Positions 17,738-27,172 are shown, counted from the first letter of the stretch. The stretch: DNA of 64,000 nucleotides from Leptospira mtsangambouensis (GCF_004770475.1 NZ_RQHK01000002.1:908001-972000), one strand, 5' to 3'. Notes: generated by a model from the sequence alone, not told the origin. Program-made: numbers and translations.

Positions 17738-19138
17738 TCAGTATGCATTCCTATCAATAATAGCTTTTAAGGGAGTTAATAAAATAATTTTAATATCGAG
17801 TAATAAAGACCAGTTCTCAATATAAAATATATCTGCTTCAATTCGTTTTTCAATGGAGGTGTCTCCACGAAATCCTTGGACTTGTGCCCAACCAGTAATG
17901 CCTGCTTTAGCGGCATGCCTTCTCATATATTGCAAATGTTCGTTTCTGAATTTTTCAACATAAAATGGACGTTCAGGCCTTGGTCCTACAACTGACATGT
18001 CACCAATTAATACATTAAAAAATTGCGGTGTTTCATCTAATGATAATTTCCTAAGGACTGCGCCAACCGCAGTCACCCGAGGGTCATCTTTGATTGTCCA
18101 TAAAGTATCAGACTTTTCTTTGGTTTGTACGACCATGGATCGAAACTTTATCATACCAAAAACTTTGTTATCAAGACCAACTCGCTCTTGTTTGTAAAAG
18201 ATCGGACCTTTACTCGTTAGTTTTACAAGTAATGCGATGACCAAATAAAAAGGACTAAATAATAAGATAAAAAATAATGAAAACAGGATATCAAAGATTC
18301 GTTTTAAAACTAAATTATATCCCAACCGCAAAGGTATATTTCTGATAGAAATAATTGGAATCCCATCCAGAACTTCCACCCTTCCTTTTGCAGTTACAAT
18401 TTCTTCATAACTGGGAATTACTTTTAAATCGATACCATGAAAATCAGCAATATCGATGACTTCTTTTAAAGAATCCCCTTCTTCGTGAGACAAAGCATAT
18501 ACAATTAAGTCAATGTTGTTTTCTTCTACATAAGATTCTAATTTGTTTGTTGTTGTGACTGTATGTATTTTTTTGGGAGCTAAGTTTTTTTTCCCTGCAA
18601 CAAATCCTTTCACCATATATCCATAAATGGAATGTTTTTTGATGGTTTCAGAAAAGTTGATGGCTGATCTTCCTGTTCCGATGATAAGAACCGATTTTAA
18701 ATTGAATCCTCTGCTTCGTAGGTATTGCATAAAAGTACGCAATATAAAATGAGAAAAGGAAGTGAGGATGGTTGTACAAATTGCAAAATAACCAATAACT
18801 AATCTGGAAAAACTTTCTCCTCGAAAGAAAAACAAAAGAGAAAGAACCACAAGTAAATTTAAAATAACACCAGTAATGATAGCAAAAAGTTCATCAGAAA
18901 AAGATAAACCTCGTCTTGGGTGGTATAAGTCGATAGAAAGAAAAGATAAAACTTGCGAAAACCCGAGAACGATCCCTAAGATAAGATAATTTACAGGATC
19001 AATTGTTTGGATTTGGAAACTTGAATCAGGAGAAAGGTAATATCGAATCACATAAGCACAAACAAAACTTGTCAGTGCAATAAAGAAATCTGTTACAATG
19101 AACAGGAGTTTGAAGGATTGGCTTCTTTCTTTTAACAT
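17738..19138 (-). CDS. polyprenyl-phosphate sugar-1-phosphate transferase (WcaJ/WbaP type)
   Basis: This 466-residue inner-membrane enzyme begins polysaccharide assembly by loading a sugar-1-phosphate onto undecaprenyl phosphate. Four hydrophobic spans occupy residues 10-120. A Rossmann-like CoA-binding/NDP-sugar fold with SVLIIGTGRSA lies at about 145-260, then a reentrant helix near 280-305 and the catalytic domain with FYKQERVGLDN, FGMIKFRSM, SLDETPQFFNVL and VGPRPERPFYVEKF. The complete length matches WcaJ-type enzymes, including the N-terminal part that short PglC types lack. It may initiate O-antigen or exopolysaccharide synthesis. Its position between lptD and gatC suggests an envelope operon. 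The exact sugar is not readable. Confidence 0.9.
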   Translation of the reverse strand: MLKERSQSFKLLFIVTDFFIALTSFVCAYVIRYYLSPDSSFQIQTIDPVNYLILGIVLGFSQVLSFLSIDLYHPRRGLSFSDELFAIITGVILNLLVVLSLLFFFRGESFSRLVIGYFAICTTILTSFSHFILRTFMQYLRSRGFNLKSVLIIGTGRSAINFSETIKKHSIYGYMVKGFVAGKKNLAPKKIHTVTTTNKLESYVEENNIDLIVYALSHEEGDSLKEVIDIADFHGIDLKVIPSYEEIVTAKGRVEVLDGIPIISIRNIPLRLGYNLVLKRIFDILFSLFFILLFSPFYLVIALLVKLTSKGPIFYKQERVGLDNKVFGMIKFRSMVVQTKEKSDTLWTIKDDPRVTAVGAVLRKLSLDETPQFFNVLIGDMSVVGPRPERPFYVEKFRNEHLQYMRRHAAKAGITGWAQVQGFRGDTSIEKRIEADIFYIENWSLLLDIKIILLTPLKAIIDRNAY

Positions 19139-19152
19139 GATAAACTCGAAAA

Positions 19153-22110
19153 TTATTCCGTTAAGTCTGTTGTCGTTCCGTCCAGAGGACGTTTGCGGAA
19201 TCTATACAAACGAACCCGAGTGGCTTGTGCCGATGACGATTCGCCAAAACTGAAATTGGTTAAGTTAACAGAAAAGTATACAGATTGGTCGTAAAAAGTC
19301 AATTGGTTGTTCATTGCAAGACCTCCTGGTAATGCTCTTAGGTTCATACTGTAACCTAAACGGTATTCCCAGTTATGTAAATCCAACTTCAAGGTCATCA
19401 TGAACCGATTGATATTAAAAACAGTTTTTTGTCTTTGTGTTTGGCCTTGGGCACCAGTTCCTGCCGCCAAATCTTCCCAAATGGTAGTTTGGTCATAATT
19501 GGTTCCCGTTTGTGATGTGTATAGTTCAGGACTGGTATTCATTGCATAGAATTGTCCCTGTGCAAGTGCTGTCAAACGCCAAGGTTCAGTCACTCGTGAA
19601 TCTAGTTCTAATTCAATACCCGAATATCTTGTTACTTTTACATCGGTTTTAAAGAAAAATCGGTAACTGTCTAAATAACTATCTTTATAAACATGATACC
19701 AAGTAGATCCAATTTCTAAACTTCGAAATGCACGAATGATAGGCCAAGAAAACCCACCCATTTTATAAGATACGGTTAAGTTATTTGATAGCGATCTGTT
19801 TTGTGGAGTATGATGCACATAATCATTGTTAATGAATACACCCGAATAAAAATTACGTTTTCTTTCCAAAAGACTTGGTCTGCGTGTTGTAAATCCATCC
19901 ACAAAATCAAAGAATCCACCCACTCGAACAACCGTATAATACCAACGTTGCATATTCGTAAGGCCAGGATTGTATGCAGAAGAAAACTGACGTAAATCAC
20001 GAATGGTTCTAACAGAAATATCCCAGTCATTAAGTGCATAACTTTCTAAGGAAAACTCAGCTTCGTGTTGTCTTAAATTTCCAAGAATAGGGTCTTTTGC
20101 TTCTGCTTTGTCAGCATCCAAACGACGATAAGTAGTTGATAAAAAGATTTCTGGAATCCCCATACGAACTGTATGGGATTGGCGAACATACTGATAAGAT
20201 TGTTGTTTTAAAAGTGTTGCATACGCTTTGTTCACATCACGATCAGGGCTGTTTAAATCATTACCCGAACCAGGAAATTCCACTGTTTGTTTTGTTGCTC
20301 CCATATAAACGGAAGGTGTGAACGACATATATGCGCCCATTGCAATGGGAGAACGAAATCCAGTTTCTCCGATTACATTGGTTTGAGATCGCAAAACAAA
20401 ATCTTGGTATTGGCTTCTTGGATCAACCACACCAGTAGTTGGATTCGTTTTTTGTTGCGGAACACCATATATCCGATTGATGTTGGTTTGAAATAATAAA
20501 TCCCAATAGATTGGACTTGTTGTTCCGGGCACCAAACCAATATTACTTGAGTTTCTAATTGTTACTGCTGGTAAGGTGTCTTGTGCAGCAAAATATTGGT
20601 TTGCTTGGATTTGATACACAAGTGTACGGCTCATGGAAATACCAACGCTTAAATCACCTCGGTTTTCCGTATAATTTAAGTTCCAATTGAGTAAGTTACG
20701 AATGAGTCCAAAACGAACATCTCTATATGTGTATAAGGACTGTAAAGAATTGGAAGGTTGGTATCTATTTCCAAATTCATAATCAAACTGACGATTGCTA
20801 TAGTTTTCATATTGTAATTGAACGTTTCTTGTGTAGTCACGAGAAAAATCATTGAATTTAGCGTTCAATCGAATATCTGTTTTCCACCAAGGGTCATAGT
20901 TAACGCCTGTATTGCGATAAGGCAACCCAGTATTGGGAAACATTTCCCCTCGATCTACGTTGTTTGTGACCGCTACGTTGCCCAATCCGTTATTTTTAAA
21001 TCGATCTTCATAAACGGGAGTAATGGCAGTGTTTTTATAATTTGCGTAACCAAGATTAATATTATAATTTAAAAAGGGAGATAGTTTCCACATCTCTAAC
21101 TGAGCTGCCTGGCCAGTTTTTTCATACATATCAAATCTAAATTTATATCCATTGGCAAGGAAGATACTGTTCGGATAAGAATCAGACCATTGGTATGAGT
21201 TTTGCCAAAACCAACCTTGTGTATTGTTTTTACCAATTTGTGTTGTAACTCCATTTCCTGATTCGGAGTTATACAAAACAGGTAGCCAAAATAAGGATGT
21301 TCCCCCTACTTTATAGGAAACACTATATGCTACTACGGATCGATCATCATGTATAAAGATTTTTTTTGCCTGGAATGATTCATGTGGAAGTTCCGCATTA
21401 CAAGCAGTAAAGTATCCCATTTCCAATAAGTAACGTTTTTCATCTAATCGTTTTATTTTTTGACCAATGAAATGAGAAGGAAACATACTCAACTTTGAAT
21501 TATAAACAACACCTTGGTTGATTTTTAAATCATAGATCATCCGGTCGCCGTTTACTTTGGCTGATCCGTCTTTGTATTCTACTCCACCTTCGGCATAAAT
21601 TTCTTGGCGATTGGCATCAATCGAAACTGAATCAGCAACAAGTTCACCGGATCTAATTTTTAATCGAACCTTACCACGAAGGACAAGGACCCCACCTTTT
21701 GTTTTATCAATGTTTAAAAGTTGTCCTTCCGCTGCGTTTTGAATTTGAATGGGAGGACCTTTTTTGGTTTGAGAACTAAGAAGAGATTCGGGAGTTAAGT
21801 TTTGTTCTTCTTCTGGGACAAGAGCCTCACGGAGTCTTTCCCTTTTTGTGTAAATGGTTCCGGATGGATTGAGTCCTAAATTGCGAAGGTTGTCTTCCAC
21901 TTCGCGATCTGACATGGAATCAACAGATTTTCTAACAAGACCTCTTTGGACTTGTGCCGTAGTTTGTTTTCTTTCTTCTTCCTGAGCATTTTTTGTCTGT
22001 CCAGCTTGTTCTGGAAACAGAAGTTTTAGCCCGTTGATATCCTGCGCCAGAATTTCCATTCCGAAGAGAAAACCATAAAATAATATGAAGAAACGAATGG
22101 ATTTTTGCAC
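19153..22110 (-). CDS. lptD: LPS-assembly protein LptD
   Basis: This 985-residue outer-membrane protein has a signal peptide (residues 1-22, ending LAQ) and a long beta-barrel. After the signal comes a charged linker and a small helical motif, DNLRNLGLNPSGTIYTKRERL (near 75-95), that resembles a SAP-type fold and is not usual in LptD. Then an OstA-type periplasmic jellyroll (about 130-290) holds LRGKVRLKIRSGELVADSVSI and EIYAEGGVEYKDG repeats, followed by about 650 residues rich in aromatic, alternating strands. LptD with LptE places LPS on the cell surface. LPS-bearing Leptospira have this system while Borrelia and Treponema do not, so the gene supports the assignment. It heads a six-gene minus-strand run. 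Confidence 0.85.
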   Translation of the reverse strand: MQKSIRFFILFYGFLFGMEILAQDINGLKLLFPEQAGQTKNAQEEERKQTTAQVQRGLVRKSVDSMSDREVEDNLRNLGLNPSGTIYTKRERLREALVPEEEQNLTPESLLSSQTKKGPPIQIQNAAEGQLLNIDKTKGGVLVLRGKVRLKIRSGELVADSVSIDANRQEIYAEGGVEYKDGSAKVNGDRMIYDLKINQGVVYNSKLSMFPSHFIGQKIKRLDEKRYLLEMGYFTACNAELPHESFQAKKIFIHDDRSVVAYSVSYKVGGTSLFWLPVLYNSESGNGVTTQIGKNNTQGWFWQNSYQWSDSYPNSIFLANGYKFRFDMYEKTGQAAQLEMWKLSPFLNYNINLGYANYKNTAITPVYEDRFKNNGLGNVAVTNNVDRGEMFPNTGLPYRNTGVNYDPWWKTDIRLNAKFNDFSRDYTRNVQLQYENYSNRQFDYEFGNRYQPSNSLQSLYTYRDVRFGLIRNLLNWNLNYTENRGDLSVGISMSRTLVYQIQANQYFAAQDTLPAVTIRNSSNIGLVPGTTSPIYWDLLFQTNINRIYGVPQQKTNPTTGVVDPRSQYQDFVLRSQTNVIGETGFRSPIAMGAYMSFTPSVYMGATKQTVEFPGSGNDLNSPDRDVNKAYATLLKQQSYQYVRQSHTVRMGIPEIFLSTTYRRLDADKAEAKDPILGNLRQHEAEFSLESYALNDWDISVRTIRDLRQFSSAYNPGLTNMQRWYYTVVRVGGFFDFVDGFTTRRPSLLERKRNFYSGVFINNDYVHHTPQNRSLSNNLTVSYKMGGFSWPIIRAFRSLEIGSTWYHVYKDSYLDSYRFFFKTDVKVTRYSGIELELDSRVTEPWRLTALAQGQFYAMNTSPELYTSQTGTNYDQTTIWEDLAAGTGAQGQTQRQKTVFNINRFMMTLKLDLHNWEYRLGYSMNLRALPGGLAMNNQLTFYDQSVYFSVNLTNFSFGESSSAQATRVRLYRFRKRPLDGTTTDLTE

Positions 22111-22283
22111 AGCGGGCTTTGAAAGTATAGAACGAGAGTTTTACACCGGGCGAAAAAATCAATGGAAAACCAGGCAGAATTTCGGACTCAGGTCCCGTAT
22201 TTTAACGGAAAAAGAAGTTGCAGAACGATTCATGTAATGGACATAATCAAAAGGCTCAATCATTGGGCATCCGGGAGTTTTGA

Positions 22284-22634
22284 ATGGCAAAAACCTACTC
22301 TGGAGAGCGTATTCCTGGTACTTTGCGGTACAATCTCAAAGTCAGAGAAGGAAGTACGGAACATTGTTTTATGGTCCCCGAACCCACCATCCAAATCCCC
22401 ATGGAGGGTTTTGGTCCAGATGAGAGTGCCAATCGGCTGGCTCTTGCCATCCTCCTTGATTTCACAAAGAATCCACAGACATCATTTTTGTATTATAAAG
22501 ACTTTAATTTTTTTCTAGCCGGTTTGTTTTTAGAGGACAACTGGATGTTACATTCCAGTCGAATTCAGTTATTTTTTAAATTATTAGAAGAAACTCCGCA
22601 GTTACCCAAACCTCTTGTTTTGGGTAACCGTTAA
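22284..22634 (+). CDS. small protein of unknown function, DUF6166-like
   Basis: This 116-residue protein has the sequence pattern GPDESANRLALAILLDF followed by FNFFLAGLFLEDNW. This recalls the DUF6166 family, in which a 'G.G..QLALALL' core is followed by a YqeQ/F-type helix; I hold that match as tentative. There is no signal peptide or membrane span. ATG 22284 is backed by GGGAG at 22273-22277. It is divergent from lptD (173-base gap) and convergent with the response-regulator gene, with an inverted repeat spanning its last codons. No function can be stated. Confidence 0.65.
   Translation: MAKTYSGERIPGTLRYNLKVREGSTEHCFMVPEPTIQIPMEGFGPDESANRLALAILLDFTKNPQTSFLYYKDFNFFLAGLFLEDNWMLHSSRIQLFFKLLEETPQLPKPLVLGNR
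22601..22628. terminator. inverted repeat at end of DUF6166-like gene
   Basis: GTTACCCAAA (22601-22610) and TTTGGGTAAC (22619-22628) are perfect complements around 8 bases. The hairpin covers the final codons of the plus-strand gene and lies 14 bases beyond the stop of the convergent minus-strand gene, where a shared terminator is expected. There is no strong T-tract on either side. Confidence 0.45.
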
Positions 22635-22641
22635 ACAAACG

Positions 22642-23793
22642 TTAAAGTGGTTTGATGATTGGCAGGGTGAAATACCAGGATGATCCCTCTTCATCTCTGT
22701 ACATTTTACCTTTGTGTTCGATTACAATACTTTTGGTTACTTCTAAGGAATTGAATTGTGCAATTCCTTTCATCAAATCTTCTGCACCATTGTCTTTAAT
22801 TTGAATGAGGATATGGCTTGATCCATCCTCTTCCACTTGTTTGAGTGTGACTAAGATCTTTCGACCAATCGAATCTTCTCTTGTATTGACACGAACACGT
22901 GCGTCTTGCATCAAATTGAGGAGGACTTGTTTGATCTTCTGTGGTTGGCAATAAGCAAGCGGAACATCTCCAAATTCAATTTCACATTGAATCCCTTCTT
23001 TTAAGAAATACTGGTGGAGAAAAGACCGAGTGTCATTGAGGATACTTCCTAAATTAGAATATGTCCATTGAGAAGAAGTTGATTGTGAATAAGAGACTAG
23101 GTTTTTTATGATTTTTGCAATTCGATCCGATTCTTCTGCGATTTTGGATGCTTTTTCTTCTAAGGAAAGATTGCCTATTTTTTTGGCTTCTAAAGATATC
23201 AAATCTGCCAAATTCAAAATAGAAGTGAGTGGATTATTGACTTCATGCGAGATTCCAGAAGCAACGAGGGCTATGGTTTCCCATTTTTGATTTTCAGCAA
23301 GCCTACTTTCAACATTTCGGATGTGTTTTTGGACTTGAGATTTATATATTGCCATTTCTACAGAAATATATAAATCACGACTGTTAAATGGTTTGATTAA
23401 ATACCCAAAAGGTTCTGTGGCCTTTGCTCGGTTGATGGTAGCTTCGTCAGAATACGCAGTCAAATAAATGACAGGGATTTCCTTTGTTTTTTTTATTATC
23501 GTTGCGATTTCAATCCCATCCATGGGACCGTTTAACATAATATCCATTAACACTAGATCAAAATGTTCGTTTTCGATATGTTCGATTGCATCATTGGCAT
23601 CAGAAACGTATTTAGCGTTGTATCCGTATTGTTTCAATGTAGAACAAATATTGATGGCAATGATTCTTTCATCCTCTACGACAAGGATTCTTTTAACGTC
23701 TGTTTCTTTCTCTGTTCCCACAACTGCTGTCATATCATTAAAACCGGATTCATCAATCAAATACAATAATAAGAGTTTGTCAACAGAATCCAT
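22642..23793 (-). CDS. response regulator fused to a histidine-kinase core with degenerate ATPase
   Basis: This 383-residue soluble protein has a CheY-type receiver (about 34-150, phospho-acceptor Asp84 in LVLMDIM, Lys134 in LIKPF), a short coiled linker and a HisKA dimerisation domain with a good H-box, SGISHEVNNPLT (His183). The ATP-binding part is weak. The N-box reads LLNLMQDARV with Asp297 where Asn is expected, the G1 box is DNGAED rather than DNGxG, and no G2 loop is visible. It may thus be a phosphotransfer protein or a pseudokinase. ATG 23793 is only 18 bases from the divergent helicase start; a second in-frame ATG at 23733 (MTAVVGTEKE) would leave room for promoters and is possible. 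Confidence 0.82.
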   Translation of the reverse strand: MDSVDKLLLLYLIDESGFNDMTAVVGTEKETDVKRILVVEDERIIAINICSTLKQYGYNAKYVSDANDAIEHIENEHFDLVLMDIMLNGPMDGIEIATIIKKTKEIPVIYLTAYSDEATINRAKATEPFGYLIKPFNSRDLYISVEMAIYKSQVQKHIRNVESRLAENQKWETIALVASGISHEVNNPLTSILNLADLISLEAKKIGNLSLEEKASKIAEESDRIAKIIKNLVSYSQSTSSQWTYSNLGSILNDTRSFLHQYFLKEGIQCEIEFGDVPLAYCQPQKIKQVLLNLMQDARVRVNTREDSIGRKILVTLKQVEEDGSSHILIQIKDNGAEDLMKGIAQFNSLEVTKSIVIEHKGKMYRDEEGSSWYFTLPIIKPL

Positions 23794-23811
23794 ACAACAA
23801 ATCTCTGTATT

Positions 23812-25800
23812 GTGAATGAGGATTTAAACGAGGCTCAAAATTCAGTCATTTTATCCCCCCCAGGTCCCATCCTAGTTGTGGCGGGTGCTGGTACTGGAAA
23901 AACTAACACTCTTGTCAATAAATTGGCTTCCCTTGTTCAGAATGGATTTGATCCAAGTTCCCTTTTACTTTTAACTTTTACAAGGCGAGCAGCCAAAGAG
24001 ATGTTACATCGTGCAGCAACAAAACTCGATTCACGTATGTTGTCTGTACAAGGTGGGACTTTCCATTCCTTTTGCCACCACTTCCTTCGGAAGTATTCCT
24101 TAGTTGTTTCCCTCAATTCAAATTTTACGATTTTAGATGAAGATGATGCCACAAGTCTTGTGGGGATGGCTAGAGATCAGGTTGTCACCAAACAAGTTCG
24201 ATTTCCCAAAAAAGAAACTTTAGTTGAGATCTTTTCTAGTTGTTTCAACTTACAAATTTCTTTGGAAAAACTTCTACAAAAAGAATACCCTATGTTTCTT
24301 GGCTTAACAAAAGAAATCCAAGAAGTAAAAACGAAGTATATAGATCTCAAACTTAAACACAATTCATTGGATTTTGACGACTTACTTGATTTCACAAGAA
24401 AAATTTTAATGGAAGAAGAATCCATCCGAGAACGAGTTGGATTACAATATCAGTACATTTTGGTTGATGAATACCAAGATACAAATCGAATCCAAGCACA
24501 TATCGCTTGTTTGCTTGCAAGTAAACACCAGAACATTCTCGTTGTGGGTGATGATGCACAATGTATTTATGGATTTCGCGGTGCCAATGTAAACAATATG
24601 TTGGATTTTCCAAAAATTTTCCCCAACACAAAAACCATTCATCTAACAGAAAACTATCGAAGTACTCAACCAATTTTGGATTTAGCAAATTCGGTTTTAG
24701 ACCAAAGTAAAGAAAACTATAAAAAACATTTGGTTTCAAACAGACATTCTAGTTCCCAAAAACCAAAACATATAAAATTTGAATCTTCGGAAGAAGAAGC
24801 AAATTGGATAGTCGACCAAATTTTGGAATTATATGAAGATAAAACTCCCCTTTCGGAAATTGTTGTTCTTTTTCGTGCTGGTTATATTTCCAACCTTTTA
24901 GAAGTGAAACTCACAACAAAACAAATCCCTTTTCGAAAGTTTGGAGGAAAAAGATTTTTGGATTTAGCTCACGTAAAGGATTTACTCGCTTACCTCCGTA
25001 TCATCGATAATCCCAAAGACATACTTTCCTGGAATCGGGTTTTACTTTTAGAAAAACATATCGGTAAAAAATATGCGCAGGTCCTTTATAAAAACATAGA
25101 AACAAATGAGTTCAGCTGGGAGTCCGTGTTTGAATCGCCAACATTTTTTTTAGGGATTCCTGAACAGGCAAAAATATCTTTTCAAAAACTAATCAAAGTA
25201 TTTCAGTCTCAGAGTTTCAATTTAGGAAATAGTATGGCGATCGTCGAAGCGATTCTAACACATTATTTTCCGATTCTGGAAGAAGAGTATGATGACTTTG
25301 AGAAAAGAAAATTAGATTTAGAGTCCTTTAAAATTTTGAGTAAGTCCTCCCCGAATCTATCTGACTATTTGGCAAATTTGACTCTGGATCCAACCGAACG
25401 AATGGATACGAGTCCCCTTGATACCAAGGAAGATGATTTTTTAACCTTATCCACAATTCATTCAGCAAAGGGCCTCGAGTGGAAATATGTTTTCACTATG
25501 CAAGTTGTGGAAGGAAGTTTGCCTAGTTCTCGAATCAAAACAACACAAGAATTGGAAGAAGAAAGGCGATTGTTTTATGTGGCAATCACTAGAGCCAAAC
25601 AAGGATTGTATTTAACATCACCGGTTTTTACTGATAAAAATCGATTAACAACGATCAGTCGGTTTTTGGTAGATTTGCCAAATTTATCAGAACTCGTCGA
25701 AGAAGAACATCCGATCGCTATTGAAAATCCAAAAGAAGTGCCAGAATCTAAGTTGGAAAACGACCGCTTCCAGGACATCCAACGATACTTTTTGAATTGA
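23812..25800 (+). CDS. UvrD/PcrA/Rep-type superfamily 1 helicase
   Basis: This 662-residue 3'-5' DNA helicase carries a complete motif set: Q-motif LNEAQ, Walker A AGAGTGKTNTLV, motif Ia TFTRRAAKEM, motif II VDEYQDTN, motif III GDDAQCIYGFRGA, motif IV ENYRST, motif V TIHSAKGLEWKYVF and motif VI EERRLFYVAITRAK. It is shorter than most UvrD proteins and lacks a long C-terminal tail. It could act in repair or replication restart; UvrD, PcrA and Rep cannot be separated by eye. The start is GTG at 23812 with no clear Shine-Dalgarno sequence, chosen because the Q-motif follows within a few residues. Its stop overlaps an open frame containing the MORN gene. Confidence 0.93.
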   Translation: MNEDLNEAQNSVILSPPGPILVVAGAGTGKTNTLVNKLASLVQNGFDPSSLLLLTFTRRAAKEMLHRAATKLDSRMLSVQGGTFHSFCHHFLRKYSLVVSLNSNFTILDEDDATSLVGMARDQVVTKQVRFPKKETLVEIFSSCFNLQISLEKLLQKEYPMFLGLTKEIQEVKTKYIDLKLKHNSLDFDDLLDFTRKILMEEESIRERVGLQYQYILVDEYQDTNRIQAHIACLLASKHQNILVVGDDAQCIYGFRGANVNNMLDFPKIFPNTKTIHLTENYRSTQPILDLANSVLDQSKENYKKHLVSNRHSSSQKPKHIKFESSEEEANWIVDQILELYEDKTPLSEIVVLFRAGYISNLLEVKLTTKQIPFRKFGGKRFLDLAHVKDLLAYLRIIDNPKDILSWNRVLLLEKHIGKKYAQVLYKNIETNEFSWESVFESPTFFLGIPEQAKISFQKLIKVFQSQSFNLGNSMAIVEAILTHYFPILEEEYDDFEKRKLDLESFKILSKSSPNLSDYLANLTLDPTERMDTSPLDTKEDDFLTLSTIHSAKGLEWKYVFTMQVVEGSLPSSRIKTTQELEEERRLFYVAITRAKQGLYLTSPVFTDKNRLTTISRFLVDLPNLSELVEEEHPIAIENPKEVPESKLENDRFQDIQRYFLN

Positions 25801-25847
25801 TTTCTAAAAAATCTTCCTCTACTATGGGTCTCATATTTGGGGGACGT

Positions 25848-26387
25848 ATGAATTTATCCTTTCGCCGCTTTCTTTGTGGAGTGTTTCTTTTACCAATGTA
25901 TTTGGCCTGTGTGTCTCCTGATACAAAGGATGAACAAACAAACCAAGATCCTAAATCCACCACAAGGAATGCCAACCTGGAAGATCCAGAAAAGGGTGGG
26001 AAAAAATTTGGTTGTATCGAAGGGAATTGTGTCAACGGAACCGGTAAATATGTGTACGATAACGGTGATGTTTATACTGGATCATTTAAAAATGACTTAA
26101 GAGAAGGTTCAGGAAGTTTTCTTTATACAGATGGAGAAAAATTTAGCGGAACCTATTTAGAAGATAAAAAACAAGGTCCCGGTGAGTATCATTTTAAAAA
26201 TGGGGATAAATACGTCGGTGAATTCCAAAACGGACAAATCAACGGCAAAGGTACTTATAGTTTCAAAGATGGAAAATCCGTTTCGGGTGACTTTACCTCC
26301 GATGGTCAGGAAGGAATTGGAGTTCTGACTGACGAAGGTAAGGCGAGGAATTGTAAAATCGCAGGAAGAAAACTTCTCTGCGAATAA
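25848..26387 (+). CDS. MORN-repeat lipoprotein
   Basis: ATG 25848 has GGGGGA 3-8 bases upstream and begins a lipoprotein signal MNLSFRRFLCGVFLLPMYLA with lipobox Cys21 (YLAC). The in-frame TTG at 25797 lies upstream but would bury the signal. The 179-residue product then has a charged spacer and about four MORN repeats, for example YDNGDVYTGSFKNDLREGSG, YTDGEKFSGTYLEDKKQGPG and FKNGDKYVGEFQNGQINGKG, and ends in a Cys pair (NCKIAGRKLLCE). MORN repeats form elongated beta sheets that bind proteins or lipids. A surface or periplasmic anchor role is plausible; no enzymatic role is evident. The helicase ends 47 bases upstream. Confidence 0.88.
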   Translation: MNLSFRRFLCGVFLLPMYLACVSPDTKDEQTNQDPKSTTRNANLEDPEKGGKKFGCIEGNCVNGTGKYVYDNGDVYTGSFKNDLREGSGSFLYTDGEKFSGTYLEDKKQGPGEYHFKNGDKYVGEFQNGQINGKGTYSFKDGKSVSGDFTSDGQEGIGVLTDEGKARNCKIAGRKLLCE

Positions 26388-26395
26388 CAGTCAGT

Positions 26396-27172
26396 TTATA
26401 ATTGGCAGTTGGGACGTTTTCCTTCTGCCTTTGCTTTTTCCCAAAGTGCCAAAGCATTTGGCATTGCTGCATTCAATTGTTTCATCCTAGTGGCATCAGA
26501 TGGATGAGTTGATAACAATTCATTTGGTTTGTTTCCACCGAGAGTGCTCATATTTTTCCAAAGTTCAACACTTTGCCGTGGATCAAATCCAGATTTTGCC
26601 ATCAGTTCCAAACCAATTAAATCAGCCTCGGATTCATGTTCTCTCGAAAATGGTAATAGGATTCCAAATTTAGCTCCCATCCCGAGTGCGCCTGCAACAG
26701 CCGGTTTTCCTAAACTTTCTAAAAGTTTCACAGATCCACCGGCAAGTTGGTTCTGTGAAACTCTTTCATTTCCATGACGAGCAATCACATGGCCTATTTC
26801 ATGTCCAATTACGGCTGCTAGCTGGTCTTTGCTTTTAGATACAGAGAACATACCGGTGTGAACACCAATTTTTCCGCCAGGTAATGCAAATGCGTTAGGT
26901 GTATTGTCTTTGAATACAACAACTTCCCATGTATCTACTCCCGTTGTATCCGTGGTCACCGCTAACTCTGCGGATACAATACAATTGACATAGGCATTTG
27001 CTGTGGTAGAGGAATCGATTGGTGTTTTTGTCTTCATTTCTGAAAAGGCAGTTCCACCCATTTCATTCATTTCAGCATCTTTGACTAACAATATCTGTCT
27101 TCTTCCCGTGGGAGACGTGCTACAATGAATGAGGATGGGGATAACAAAAACTAAATTTAAAATTCGAATCAT
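26396..27172 (-). CDS. M48-family metalloprotease lipoprotein
   Basis: I place the start at ATG 27172 (258 residues) because it opens a signal peptide, MIRILNLVFVIPILIHC, with lipobox Cys17. The ATG shares a base with the stop of the upstream EAL gene (TAATG). The zinc site is HEIGHVIARH (His124, Glu125, His128), and the third ligand is Glu182 in EADLIG. FALPGGKIGVHTGMF before it is the usual M48 substrate strand. Such periplasmic lipoproteins (LoiP, BepA type) clear damaged or misassembled outer-membrane proteins. Coupled translation with a c-di-GMP phosphodiesterase is unusual. A longer frame reaches upstream to 27247, but those residues look like a shadow of the previous gene. Confidence 0.92.
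   Translation of the reverse strand: MIRILNLVFVIPILIHCSTSPTGRRQILLVKDAEMNEMGGTAFSEMKTKTPIDSSTTANAYVNCIVSAELAVTTDTTGVDTWEVVVFKDNTPNAFALPGGKIGVHTGMFSVSKSKDQLAAVIGHEIGHVIARHGNERVSQNQLAGGSVKLLESLGKPAVAGALGMGAKFGILLPFSREHESEADLIGLELMAKSGFDPRQSVELWKNMSTLGGNKPNELLSTHPSDATRMKQLNAAMPNALALWEKAKAEGKRPNCQL

Noticed and set aside
22139..22246. short in-frame peptide ending RILTEKEVAERFM upstream of the 22284 gene
   Set aside because: Looks helical and coding-like but has no start codon and no continuation; considered chance in the lptD promoter region.
22162..22518. 118-residue frame overlapping the DUF6166-like gene
   Set aside because: The overlapping frame starting at 22284 has a ribosome binding site and conserved-looking core; this one is rich in Trp/Pro/Ser and looks random.
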